NCBI GenBank assembly: GCA_022482925.1
Contig: JAKVOG010000003.1
Coordinates: 239,761-303,760 of the forward strand
Direction: 5' to 3'
From: Selenomonas sp.
GTDB lineage: Bacteria; Bacillota; Negativicutes; Selenomonadales; Selenomonadaceae
Length of the DNA stretch: 64,000 bases
The stretch's first letter is position 1. Every line of letters starts with the position of its first letter. Below are positions 47,261-55,773 of this stretch, piece after piece. Both the position numbers and the translations under genes were made by a program. The notes beneath the pieces are model-generated. The model had not been told where the DNA came from. It did no database searches and saw nothing but the letters and a program-made list of their open reading frames with translations.

Positions 47261-49162
47261 ATGAAATCTTATCGTTGCCGGTTTTTAGGGAGCGTATTCC
47301 TGATTGTTATCATCAGCCAAAGCTTGCTCAGACTGTTGCTGTTTATCGTATCTTTTTCAGCATTCTCACATCAGATTCTTGATTTTATACGGACATTCGC
47401 GCTAGGGGCGGTATATGACGCCGTGACTGGCGCTTTTTTCTGCGTACCGGCAGCTGTCCTGCTGGGAATCCTGCCAACTGGCTGGCTGGTGAAACGCCGG
47501 GGCCGCTGGTCTCTATTGGCAGTCATGCTGTTCATGAACTTCCTGCTGGTATTTGAGTCTGTGGCCCTGTTCCTGTTCTGGCAGGAATTCCATACCAATT
47601 TCAACTTCATTGCTGTCGATTATCTGATCTATACCAATGAGATGATCGGGAATATCTGTCAGGCCTATCCGATGGGAATCATCTTGCCGGCATTGCTGGC
47701 AGCAGCGGGGGCACTTACCTGGCTGCAGGCAAGATATCTGCATGGTCCGTTTCAGCAGAAGCAATGGCGAAAGCTGGCTGTTCAGGCCGCTGTGGCAATA
47801 TTGCTGGTCGTTGTTTCAGCCAATGTCATAGACGATGATTGGCGTGAGCATGTCAGTACGAACCAATACAATGTTGAGTTGGCTGGTGATGGCTCGTATG
47901 GTTTTGTACATGCTTTTTTTGCGAATGAACTGGATTATCATCAATTCTATGTGAATGAAGAGAATGGCACCGCACTTTCGGATCTGCGGCAGCAGCTGCA
48001 GGCAGATAATGCCACATTCAATGAGGATGATGGCATAGGCCGGCGGGTAACCAATCAGAATGACCTGACAGGCCGCCATCTTAATGTCGTCATGATTACG
48101 GTGGAGAGCCTGAGCTCCAGCTATAGTGGAGCTTTCGGTGCCAGGACTTCATGGACGCCTAACCTTGATGCCCTGGTGGCAGAGTCGTACACCTTTCAGC
48201 GGATGTACGCCACCGGGACACGCACGGTTCGCGGGCTGGAGGCGCTTTCGCTATCCGTTCCACCAACGCCCGGACAGTCGATTCTTCGTCGCCCCGGCAA
48301 CGAAGATATGGCGACGCTGGGGGATGCCTTTCGTCAGAATCAGTATCAGACAGACTTCATTTATGGCGGTTATGGCTATTTCGATAACATGAATGGATTT
48401 TTTGAAGCGAATGGCTATACCATCAAAGACCGGGTGAGCATCCCCAATGAGGAGATCATGCAGGAAACGGTCTGGGGCGTAGCCGATGAAGTGTTGTTCT
48501 CGCAGGTATTGAAATCCATGGATGCGCATTATGCATCTGGTGACCGGGCCTATGAAATGGTTATGACGACCAGCAATCACAGCCCGTATACATTTCCACA
48601 GGGACGCGTAGATGCTCCGCAGGAAACAAGAGAAGGCGCTGTGCGTTATACCGACTGGGCAATCTATGATTTTCTCCAGCGCGCGAAGGAAAAGCCCTGG
48701 TTTAAGGATACGGTCTTTGTCATCGTCGCAGATCATCAGGCTTCTGCCGCGGGCAAGACGGAACTGCCTGTCGATAAGTATCACATTCCCTGTATCATTT
48801 ATGCACCGGGGCTGATCCCTGCTGGCAGGAACGACCGGCTGATGAGCCAGATGGACCTGGCACCGACACTCCTTGGCATGCTGGGACTTTCCTATGATTC
48901 GCATTTCATGGGTCGGGATATTGCCAAAGTCCCCGTCAGTGAAGATCGTGCCTTCATCAGCACTTATCAGAGTATGGGTTATATCAAGGGAAACACATTG
49001 ACCGTTCTCGATACAGGAAAGAAAATCAGATCCTATCAGATTGAAGACTGGGAAAAGAGCATTTATCAGCCAATCGATAACGATCCCGCACAGGTAGAGG
49101 AAGCGATGTCCTGGTATCAGGGCGCCAGCGACTTGTTCCATGCGGGGAAACTGCATCAATGA
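47261..49162 (+). CDS. LTA-synthase-like membrane sulfatase / phosphoglycerol transferase family
   Basis: 633 residues. About five membrane helices in the first 190 residues, then an extracytoplasmic alkaline-phosphatase-superfamily domain: LNVVMITVESLSSSYSGAFG (metal-binding Glu), WTPNLDALVAES, MYATGTRTVRGLEA with the likely catalytic Thr, TTSNHSPYTFP and VIVADHQAS (metal-binding Asp-His). Family members move phosphoglycerol or phosphoethanolamine to glycolipids. In a diderm host the acceptor may be an osmoregulated glucan or lipid A rather than LTA. Confidence 0.85.
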   Translation: MKSYRCRFLGSVFLIVIISQSLLRLLLFIVSFSAFSHQILDFIRTFALGAVYDAVTGAFFCVPAAVLLGILPTGWLVKRRGRWSLLAVMLFMNFLLVFESVALFLFWQEFHTNFNFIAVDYLIYTNEMIGNICQAYPMGIILPALLAAAGALTWLQARYLHGPFQQKQWRKLAVQAAVAILLVVVSANVIDDDWREHVSTNQYNVELAGDGSYGFVHAFFANELDYHQFYVNEENGTALSDLRQQLQADNATFNEDDGIGRRVTNQNDLTGRHLNVVMITVESLSSSYSGAFGARTSWTPNLDALVAESYTFQRMYATGTRTVRGLEALSLSVPPTPGQSILRRPGNEDMATLGDAFRQNQYQTDFIYGGYGYFDNMNGFFEANGYTIKDRVSIPNEEIMQETVWGVADEVLFSQVLKSMDAHYASGDRAYEMVMTTSNHSPYTFPQGRVDAPQETREGAVRYTDWAIYDFLQRAKEKPWFKDTVFVIVADHQASAAGKTELPVDKYHIPCIIYAPGLIPAGRNDRLMSQMDLAPTLLGMLGLSYDSHFMGRDIAKVPVSEDRAFISTYQSMGYIKGNTLTVLDTGKKIRSYQIEDWEKSIYQPIDNDPAQVEEAMSWYQGASDLFHAGKLHQ

Positions 49163-49178
49163 AATGAGGCCATCTAAG

Positions 49179-50051
49179 ATGGAGACAATCCTACCGGAAT
49201 TTTATCCTGCATTTACCTGCAAAGCGGATAGATGTGCACACAGCTGTTGCAAAGGCTGGGAAATTGACATCGACAAAGACACTGCCGCACGCTATCAATC
49301 CATGAAGGGGACTCTGGGTGACCGGCTGCGTCAGAATATGCTGACCCGTGACGGACAAAGCTGCTTTCGGATGGATGAAGAAGGGAAGTGTCCCTTCCTG
49401 CGGGCGGATGGGCTGTGTCAGATCATCCGTGAAACCGGTGAAGAAAATCTGTGCGTGATCTGTACGATGCACCCCCGCTTCTTCACCTATGTTGGGGCAT
49501 ACGAATTGGCTGGTACCGGACTCAGCTGTGAAAAGACCGTTGAATTACTGCTCGGCTCATCCGATCCACTCCGCTTTGGCGTGATGAAATCAGCGGAGCA
49601 GGCCGGCAAATCCCTTATGGATCTATCAGCCTTGCTGGCAAAGATTGGACTCATAGTTCCGGCAGAAGAATTGCAATATACGCCGGCGTTTACGCTGGAC
49701 GATGCTCAGTTTGTGCTGGACTGTCTGGCTCAGACTGAACCGATTGATGCAGACTGGCAGCAAGCAATAGCGGATCTGCAGCGTCGATTACCTGACATCA
49801 TCAGGTCATTTCAGCCATCCATGGTCGACAGTGGCCGCTTCAACCGGATCTTCCATTATATCCTGTATCGCCAGCTGGAACAGGCTGCCGGGCAGGGGAC
49901 AGCCCAGGTCTTGTCGTTTGCTTACCTGAATACGGATTTCATTCTGTTGTCCGGGCTGGCAACAGGGAACCTTGCCGAAGCTTTGCGCCGCTGGTCGGAA
50001 CAGATCGAGTATGATCCCGATAATGTAGCCCTGCTTTATACTCTGATTTGA
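49179..50051 (+). CDS. fliB: FliB-like flagellin lysine-N-methylase family protein
   Basis: About 290 residues from ATG 49179. Three cysteine clusters (CKADRCAHSCCKGWEIDID, CPFLRADGLCQII, NLCVICTMHPRFF) match the FliB/YkgJ-type family, which methylates lysines of flagellin in Salmonella and Clostridia. No flagellar gene is in the window. The short ORF end FliB C-terminus (ILLSGLATGNLAEALRRW) is present though the protein is shorter than Salmonella FliB. A role in other methylation is possible. Confidence 0.75.
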   Translation: METILPEFYPAFTCKADRCAHSCCKGWEIDIDKDTAARYQSMKGTLGDRLRQNMLTRDGQSCFRMDEEGKCPFLRADGLCQIIRETGEENLCVICTMHPRFFTYVGAYELAGTGLSCEKTVELLLGSSDPLRFGVMKSAEQAGKSLMDLSALLAKIGLIVPAEELQYTPAFTLDDAQFVLDCLAQTEPIDADWQQAIADLQRRLPDIIRSFQPSMVDSGRFNRIFHYILYRQLEQAAGQGTAQVLSFAYLNTDFILLSGLATGNLAEALRRWSEQIEYDPDNVALLYTLI

Positions 50052-50080
50052 TCCTTTAACAGCGTCAAAAACAGAATAGA

Positions 50081-50112
50081 AAATATCTGCTGTAGCCGGC
50101 AGATATTTTTTT
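50081..50112 (+). terminator. Terminator after the fliB-like gene
   Basis: AAATATCTGC pairs with GCAGATATTT across a TGTAGCCG loop, then TTTTT. Confidence 0.85.
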
Positions 50113-50122
50113 GCAACCATTG

Positions 50123-50146
50123 ATTAATATATTCAAATATATTAAT
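50123..50146 (+). promoter_or_regulatory. ArsR-type operator
   Basis: ATTAATATATT, CA, AATATATTAAT: an 11-bp perfect inverted repeat with a two-base centre, containing ATATTCAAATAT, which resembles ArsR/SmtB-family operators. It ends 21 bases before the arsR start, so it is placed for autorepression. Confidence 0.7.
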
Positions 50147-50167
50147 ATAGTAATAGAGGTGATATAC

Positions 50168-50482
50168 ATGATAAAAGATATGGATCAGCTGCAACGGCAG
50201 GCGGATCTTCTCAAAGTAATCGCGCATCCGGTAAGGCTTTGCATTGTTCGTGGACTATGGCGCAATGGCTGCTGCAACGTCACGCACATGCAGAACTGCC
50301 TGGACACGCCGCAATCGACCGTTTCCCAGCATCTGAGCAAGCTGCGTCAGGCTGGCATCATCGAAGGAGAACGGCACGGGCTTGAGATCACCTACCGGCT
50401 CAAGGATGATCAGGTCAAAAAGATCCTGGCGAGCCTGTATGGCGACAAAGAGGCTGTGCCTGAAGGAGGAAAGCCATGGTAA
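50168..50482 (+). CDS. ArsR/SmtB family transcriptional regulator
   Basis: 104 residues from ATG 50168 after GAGGTGA. Winged helix: KVIAHPVRLCIVRGL, then TPQSTVSQHLSKLRQAGIIEGERHGLEITYRL as recognition helix and wing. Four cysteines are clustered in the N-terminal half (C25, C35, C36, C44). The ArsR metal box ELCVCDL is absent, so metal sensing of the classic type is unlikely; a thiol- or persulfide-sensing role fits the downstream reductase. Overlaps the ferredoxin gene by seven bases. Confidence 0.85.
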   Translation: MIKDMDQLQRQADLLKVIAHPVRLCIVRGLWRNGCCNVTHMQNCLDTPQSTVSQHLSKLRQAGIIEGERHGLEITYRLKDDQVKKILASLYGDKEAVPEGGKPW

Positions 50483-50676
50483 AGGCAAGGAAACATGCCG
50501 TACTTGATCCCGCAGACTGTGTTGCCTGCGGCAGCTGTGTAGATGTGTGCCCACGTGAGGCTATCCACATCCATCAGGGGAGTTTTGCCCGGATTGACGT
50601 CAGCCGCTGCGTAGGCTGCGGCCGCTGTGTCCGGGAGTGTCCGGCTTCGATCATCCGACTGGAGGTGCAGGCATGA
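50476..50676 (+). CDS. 2[4Fe-4S] ferredoxin
   Basis: 66 residues with two complete clusters: CVACGSCVDVCP and CVGCGRCVRECP. Small soluble low-potential electron carrier. Overlaps both neighbours, so translation with the ArsR regulator and the membrane protein is coupled. Confidence 0.92.
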   Translation: MVKARKHAVLDPADCVACGSCVDVCPREAIHIHQGSFARIDVSRCVGCGRCVRECPASIIRLEVQA

Positions 50677-51281
50677 AACGTCACTGGTACCATTATCTCT
50701 GGATCTGGTCGGTTCTGTATTTCAGTCTGGGCTTCTTCAATATAGCCTTTGCCTGGCTTGGGCTCATCAGCTTCTTCCTGCCGCTGATCTTTGCAATCGG
50801 GTTCGGGAATAAAGCTTTTTGCAACCGTTATTGCGACCGTGGGCAGCTGTTGCGTATGCTGGGCAGTCAGCTGGGATTTTCCCGGCGCCGTGACATGCCG
50901 TCCTGGCTCAAGAGCCGTTACTTCCGCTATGGCTTCCTCGTATTTTTCCTGACCATGTTTGGTCAGATTATCTATACGACCTATCTGGTATTTGCCGGCG
51001 CATCCTCACTGCAGGAGGTGGTCACATTGTTCTGGACAATCCGGGTGCCCTGGCAGTGGGCGTACAGCGCTGAGCTCACGCCCGGAGCGGCACAGTTTGC
51101 CTTTGGGCTCTACAGCCTGATGCTCACATCGGCTTTGATCGGCATAATCACGATGCTGTTATTCCGTCCGCGTTCCTGGTGCGTATACTGTCCGATGGGA
51201 ACGATGACCCAGCTCATCTGCAAGGCCAAAGGCGATGGAACGATACCGGCTGAAGAATCCGTTTCTAATGGAAAGGAGTAA
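50673..51281 (+). CDS. NapH/NosR-like membrane Fe-S protein
   Basis: 202 residues from ATG 50673, four bases before the ferredoxin stop. About four or five membrane helices. Two cysteine motifs, FCNRYCDRGQLLRMLG and WCVYCPMGTMTQL, are those of NapH/NosR/YccM membrane quinol-oxidising proteins. The usual C-terminal ferredoxin domain of NapH is missing; the separate upstream ferredoxin may replace it. Likely electron transfer between the quinone pool and ferredoxin. Confidence 0.8.
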   Translation: MKRHWYHYLWIWSVLYFSLGFFNIAFAWLGLISFFLPLIFAIGFGNKAFCNRYCDRGQLLRMLGSQLGFSRRRDMPSWLKSRYFRYGFLVFFLTMFGQIIYTTYLVFAGASSLQEVVTLFWTIRVPWQWAYSAELTPGAAQFAFGLYSLMLTSALIGIITMLLFRPRSWCVYCPMGTMTQLICKAKGDGTIPAEESVSNGKE

Positions 51282-51287
51282 AATCTT

Positions 51288-52955
51288 ATGAGCAAGAAAT
51301 ATGTAATTGTTGGTGGCGTAGCCGGTGGGGCTACTGCTGCGGCCAGACTCAGACGTCTCGATGAATCAGCTGAGATCATCCTGCTTGAGAAGGGGCCGAA
51401 TGTCTCTTTTGCCAACTGTGGTCTGCCATACTATGTTGGTGGTGTCATTGAGAATCGCGAGGACCTGCTGGTCATGTCCCCGGAGAAGTTTCACGGGCTG
51501 TTTGCCATCGATGTACGGGTGGAGAGCGAAGTGATCCACGTCGATACGCAGACAAAGACACTGACAATCAAGACGGCAGAAAAGAACTACGAAGAGAACT
51601 ATGATGCCCTGCTGCTCTCTCCGGGGGCACAGCCGTTACGGCCGCCTATCCCGGGGATCGATCAGGAAAACATCGTCAGCCTGCGTAACGTACCGGATGC
51701 CGACCGGCTCTTTGCCCTGGTGCAGCAGCATAAAGTGCAGGGGAAAGCGGTCGTCGTGGGCGGCGGATTCATTGGCGTGGAAGTGGCCGAGAATCTGCGT
51801 ACGCGTGGACTGGATGTCACCATCGTCGAAGCGGCACCGCATATCCTGGCACCGTTTGATACCGACATGATTGGGCAGGCAGAAGCTGAGCTGCGACAGC
51901 ATGGCATCAGGCTGATCCTTCAGGATGGCGTAAAAGAATTTCAGCGGCAGGCGGATGGATCGGTTGAGGTGCTGCTCAGCGATGGACAGTCGCTGCCGGC
52001 TGATTTTGTGGTCCTCGCCATTGGTGTTCGCCCGGATACGGCTTTTCTGCAGGGCAGCAGCATTGAATTGACGGAGCGCGGTCATATCCTGGTCGATGCG
52101 TTCATGCAGACGAGCGCACCGGATGTTTATGCGGTTGGCGATGCCGTGATGACGATCGATCATCAGACCGGCAGCCGGATGGCACTGCCACTGGCTGGGC
52201 CGGCGAACCGGCAGGGACGGCTGGCGGCAGATAATATTGCCGGCCTGAAACGGGAATATCATGGCGTCCAGGGCAGCTCCATCCTCAAGGTATTCTCGCT
52301 CACTGCAGCAGCGTCCGGAAAGAATGAACGCACCCTGCAAAAAGAAGGTCTGGTCTATGGGAAGGATTACCGTTTCACGATTACCTACCCGGCTTCACAT
52401 GCCGCTTACTATCCGGATTCAAAGAAATTTGCCCTCAAGATGCTTTTCCGTCTGTCGGACGGGAGGGTATTAGGGGCTCAGGCTGTCGGTCAGGAAGGTG
52501 TAGACAAGCGGATCGATGTCCTGGCTGCCGTGATCCGTCAGCAGGGAACCATCGAGGACCTCATGGACCTTGAGCTTTCCTATGCGCCGCCATTTTCCTC
52601 GGCCAAGGATCCGGTCAACATGGCAGGCTATGTCGCCGATAACATCCGGCAGGGCTTCACGGATCCTATGCGCCCGGAGGAACTGCAGGCCTTACAGCAG
52701 CAGGACCTTGTGCGTATCGATGTCCGCCCGCCAGCTATGTATCAGCAGGGGCACCTGCCAGGATTCGTCAACATCCCGGCAGCCAAACTGCGTACTCAGC
52801 TGGCCCAGCTCGATAAAACGCGTCCCATCATCATTTCCTGCCAGGTCGGCATGAATGGTTACTTCATGGAACGCATGCTCAAACAGCACGGATTCAATGC
52901 CCGCAATCTGATGGGCGGTTTCACGTACGCCGCACCAGTTTTGGGAAAAGAATAA
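51288..52955 (+). CDS. CoA-disulfide / persulfide reductase with C-terminal rhodanese domain
   Basis: 555 residues. FAD-binding KYVIVGGVAGGATAAARLRRL, catalytic Cys44 in SFANCGLPYY (single-cysteine type of CoADR/Npsr), NAD-binding VVVGGGFIGVEVAENL, VYAVGDAV, and a dimerisation domain. A rhodanese domain from about residue 450 carries IDVRPPAMYQQGHLPG and IISCQVGMNGY with its active Cys. Such fusions reduce CoA disulfide, CoA persulfide or polysulfide with NAD(P)H. Last gene of the ArsR-ferredoxin operon; a terminator follows. Confidence 0.92.
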   Translation: MSKKYVIVGGVAGGATAAARLRRLDESAEIILLEKGPNVSFANCGLPYYVGGVIENREDLLVMSPEKFHGLFAIDVRVESEVIHVDTQTKTLTIKTAEKNYEENYDALLLSPGAQPLRPPIPGIDQENIVSLRNVPDADRLFALVQQHKVQGKAVVVGGGFIGVEVAENLRTRGLDVTIVEAAPHILAPFDTDMIGQAEAELRQHGIRLILQDGVKEFQRQADGSVEVLLSDGQSLPADFVVLAIGVRPDTAFLQGSSIELTERGHILVDAFMQTSAPDVYAVGDAVMTIDHQTGSRMALPLAGPANRQGRLAADNIAGLKREYHGVQGSSILKVFSLTAAASGKNERTLQKEGLVYGKDYRFTITYPASHAAYYPDSKKFALKMLFRLSDGRVLGAQAVGQEGVDKRIDVLAAVIRQQGTIEDLMDLELSYAPPFSSAKDPVNMAGYVADNIRQGFTDPMRPEELQALQQQDLVRIDVRPPAMYQQGHLPGFVNIPAAKLRTQLAQLDKTRPIIISCQVGMNGYFMERMLKQHGFNARNLMGGFTYAAPVLGKE

Positions 52956-52967
52956 GATAACAAAGAT

Positions 52968-53003
52968 CCTGTAATGTTGTTTAGACATTGCAGGATTTTT
53001 TTA
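52968..53003 (+). terminator. Terminator after the CoADR operon
   Basis: ATCCTGTAATGT (52968-52979) pairs over 12 positions with ACATTGCAGGAT (52985-52996), followed by seven T residues. The group II intron remnant starts right behind it. Confidence 0.9.
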
Positions 53004-53004
53004 T

Positions 53005-53185
53005 GTGCGCCCGGCATGGGCGCACTCTAATCACATAAGGCTGGCTGGGATGGATGAGGCTGCGCAACGAGCCTAAGTCCAATAACTACTCGGAATCCCA
53101 GAAAGTAAATGTGGCAGACGAATGGAGAGAAAGAGTGCGTTCTTACCCGGGGAGGTCTCACGGATATGGCCGAAAGCCATAGAAT
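53005..53185 (+). mobile_element. 5' remnant of a group II intron (domain I region)
   Basis: Starts GTGCGCCCGGCATGGGCGCA, a hairpin typical of bacterial group II intron 5' ends (GUGCG). Later text such as GAATCCCAGAAAGTAAATGT (53091-53110) and TTCTTACCCGGGGAGGTCTC (53140-53159) matches, from memory, domain I of introns common in gut Firmicutes. It is cut off near 53185, so no reverse transcriptase or domain V/VI is present. It sits just 3' of an intrinsic terminator, the site preferred by bacterial class C introns. Identified by recall, not alignment. Confidence 0.65.
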
Positions 53186-53186
53186 A

Positions 53187-54034
53187 TTGGCGGTCATCAA
53201 ACATGGATACAAAGGCAGAAACCTTCATATGACGAGTACATCAAGGATGTCGATGTCATCGATGAACGCAAGATGGTCGTATGGCAGCAACTGCGTCGTG
53301 TACTTCCTACCCCGACCGCAGTAGTAGACAGTCGTAATGGTTTCTACATTTATTGGTCGATTCAGAGGACCGAGATCCGGGAAGAGTGGGATTGCTTGGC
53401 TACGTTCGTTAAGGATACGCTCTCAGGCATCATAGATCCGACCGTAACCTGTGACAGTGCCAGAGGTAGCGTGCACCACAAAGAAGGGCTCTTAGCCTAC
53501 GATGTAGAACTGGGCGAGACAAATGATATTGTATATGATACAGCAGATCTTACGTCTGCGTTCGCAGCAGCAGAAAAGGGTATTGCCATCGCAAAGGAAT
53601 CCATCCTGGCTCAGATTCCGGACACGAAGGTGAAGAAATCGAAACTTACTATTATCTCTGCGGAAGACGTATCCGCTCGTATTGAGGCAATCCGTCACTT
53701 GTCCGTGGGTACATTCGCGGTACCGGAGACTCCGACCAAAGTCGCATACAGCAAGCACAATGACTATCTGCGTCATCAAGATATGGCTGAGTTCCTTCAA
53801 CTGCCGGTCGGAGTTGCGACTGAATGCGTTCTTCATCAGAATAAGCCGGGCCACAAGAGCGCTACGATCTACGCTCCGGACAATCGTGCCGATAACTGGC
53901 GGTACATTTGCCATTGCCAAGATAAGCCACTGGATATAATCGGTATGGTCATGGCGCTGGCAGACTGCACCGCAGCAGAGGTATATCGGTACCTGGATTG
54001 CATCTACGGAGTATCGATTAGTATTCCAGCCTAA
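53187..54034 (+). pseudogene. Primase-like (PriCT/AEP) remnant of phage or plasmid
   Basis: The frame opens at about 53187 directly behind the intron remnant, without a start; the first ATG in frame is 53273. PTAVVDSRNGFYIYWSI and DPTVTCDSARGSVHHKEG resemble the conserved blocks of plasmid/phage primases (usually VVxSGNGxHxYW and DPxRxLRxPGTxNxK), with the PG-N-K block degraded to GSVHHK. The rest (residues HQDMAEFLQL to YLDCIYGVSISIPA) is unassigned. The 5' part of the gene is gone, presumably lost when the neighbouring elements inserted. Confidence 0.5.
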
Positions 54035-54085
54035 TAGCTTTCGGCAGTTGGATATACTATACTATACCCATGGAGGATTCATAAA

Positions 54086-54727
54086 ATGAACCAGAAAAAC
54101 AACGGACGAAATTATAAGCGTAACACGTTCTTGGCTCTTGCTCCACGAGGGCAGGTCCTGTTATTGGAGGGGCTATGGACGCATCATAACGATATCAACG
54201 TCGTAATCAACTATCTTAAGGCATGGGCACCGCGAGCAGACGATCCTGCCCGGACTTATCCCCACGATCAAATCACAAATCATGTCAATTTGCTCGTGAG
54301 CGAAGTAGAACAGTGGGTGGATATCGATGCAATGCCGGACAATACACCTATGATACTGACCGCAAAACCGTATATTTACGGGCATGACGGTGAGCAACGT
54401 GGTGGTATCCGTCTGGTCTCTCTGCGAGGGATTCCTGGGATTTTTCGCAAAAGCCAGATGGATCTGCGTGAGCAATTGGGACAGATTCCCCGAAACGAAT
54501 ACTTTGATTGGCTTACCTATCAGGATGGCCGCTACGCCTGGGTCGGCCTCAAGAAGTGGCGAAATGGGCACCTGTTGACCAGACGCGAGATTAAGGCGGA
54601 AAAGGAAAAACGTGCAAAAAAAGAGCGAAAGAAACGTGGGCTCCCGGTAACGCGGAAGGACCACAGGATGCAGCAAAACCACCAAAAGCATATGGACACG
54701 CTGACTCGCAACGCCAATCGACACTGA
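54086..54727 (+). CDS. Hypothetical protein of phage/plasmid type
   Basis: 213 residues from ATG 54086 (TGGAGG upstream). No recognised domain. Contains a hydrophilic, strongly basic C-terminus (EIKAEKEKRAKKERKKRG onward), typical of nucleic-acid-binding proteins of mobile elements. The following 10-bp inverted repeat CCAATCGACA/TGTCGATTGG (54717-54747) looks like its terminator, cut off from its T run by the IS3 remnant. Function unknown. Confidence 0.55.
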   Translation: MNQKNNGRNYKRNTFLALAPRGQVLLLEGLWTHHNDINVVINYLKAWAPRADDPARTYPHDQITNHVNLLVSEVEQWVDIDAMPDNTPMILTAKPYIYGHDGEQRGGIRLVSLRGIPGIFRKSQMDLREQLGQIPRNEYFDWLTYQDGRYAWVGLKKWRNGHLLTRREIKAEKEKRAKKERKKRGLPVTRKDHRMQQNHQKHMDTLTRNANRH

Positions 54728-54749
54728 TCTCAACATGTCGATTGGGTGC

Positions 54750-55235
54750 TATGTCCATTATGCTTGTCAGATAGACAAAGCCGTCATATGTCCAAATATA
54801 GGTTATATCCGTGCACCAGACTGCATTTGGCCGCTCTGGATTAAAATGCTCGTCAAGGTAATTATGTAATCTATGTCTGAAATCTGAATCTTTGGTCGTT
54901 ACAGTCCAATGTTTGGACCATACAGCTTTGATTCCCATATCCCGCATATATTTACCAACTGTGCGCTTAGAGATCTTCTCGCCTTCCTTGCGTAGTTCTT
55001 GGGTTATCTTCGGGGCACCGTAAATCTTCTTGGACTCAGCATGCTTCTGCTGGATACGCAGTTTCACAGCTTTTCTGCGCAGCTCCTGTCTTGAAGGCTT
55101 TCTGTTCAACCAGAAACGGTAGCCTGAGCACGATACGTCAAGATATTTCAGCATTCCGCAGACAGAGATACGACGATGCTGCACGGTAGCTTTCTCTGTC
55201 TTTGCAGAAACCTCTTCATAGATGGATTCCGTCAT
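54750..55235 (-). pseudogene. IS3 OrfB transposase fragment
   Basis: About 160 codons of OrfB: KKIYGAPKITQELRKEGEKISKRTVGKYMRDMGI is the HTH_21 block and AVWCTDITYIWTYDGFVYLTSIMD the start of the rve domain with the first catalytic Asp. After IMD the reading continues into unrelated DNA, so the second Asp and the Glu are lost. Inactive. Confidence 0.8.
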
Positions 55236-55330
55236 TTTTCCAGAATACTGATGGCTTTTTTTAGGACATCGAGTGCATCTGTTGCGTTGCGTAGCTCATG
55301 CTGAAGCCTAGCGATTTCCTTTTTGCAGAC
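54750..55330 (-). mobile_element. IS3-family remnant, truncated at both ends
   Basis: Minus strand: the end of orfA (KEIARLQHELRNATDALDVLKKAISILEK, stop at 55237) followed by the start of orfB. The right-hand part of orfA and the left-hand part of orfB, as well as both inverted repeats, are missing. AAAAAAA at 55255-55261 region in orfA is a possible -1 frameshift site, as usual for IS3. Confidence 0.8.
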
Positions 55331-55613
55331 GACGACCAGGGAAGTCAAGGACGAGGCTGGTAAGACGGCCGGCGAAGTCATCCAGAACGACTACTATGCC
55401 GTAAACCTTGCTCGTAAACACGATGTCAAGGTAGGAGTTGCAGCTAATGCAGAAGCAAGAGGCACAGAGGTGGAGTGTTATGGCGGCGGAGACGGTGAAC
55501 GCCTTGTCGAGATGGCGTTCATTGACGAGGACGAGGACTGTGCGCTCCTGGTTAATCGTCAGGACGACTTCGCGAGAGCGATTGCTCGAGGCATCACCGA
55601 TTATGCATCTTGA
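55323..55613 (+). pseudogene. N-acetylmuramoyl-L-alanine amidase-like C-terminal remnant
   Basis: 96 codons beginning inside the IS3 boundary. VGVAANAEARGTEVECYGG and MAFIDEDEDCALLVNRQDDFARAIARGITDY resemble the second half of Amidase_3 endolysins (ARGxEV block and the terminal F-x-x-N-x-x-D-x-x-L...A-x-A-I-x-x-G-I). The zinc-binding N-terminal half is absent, so this is likely the tail of a phage lysin split by the IS3 insertion. Assignment is by resemblance. Confidence 0.45.
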
Positions 55614-55773
55614 TTAGACGTGATATAATGGTTCTATGAAATGGCGTGATGACTTCAAGGAATTGAAAGGTTCAGCTTATCCGGTATAGTTGAGTTGATT
55701 TTTTTAACAGAATATGGTAATATAATTACAAGAAAAGAATCACTACGGTGGGTCAGCACCGTCCAAAAATCTC

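Noticed and set aside
55747..55755. GGTGGGTCA shared with the tRNA-Lys 3' end as an att-site duplicate
   Set aside because: Only nine bases match and no integrase is nearby; chance is sufficient.
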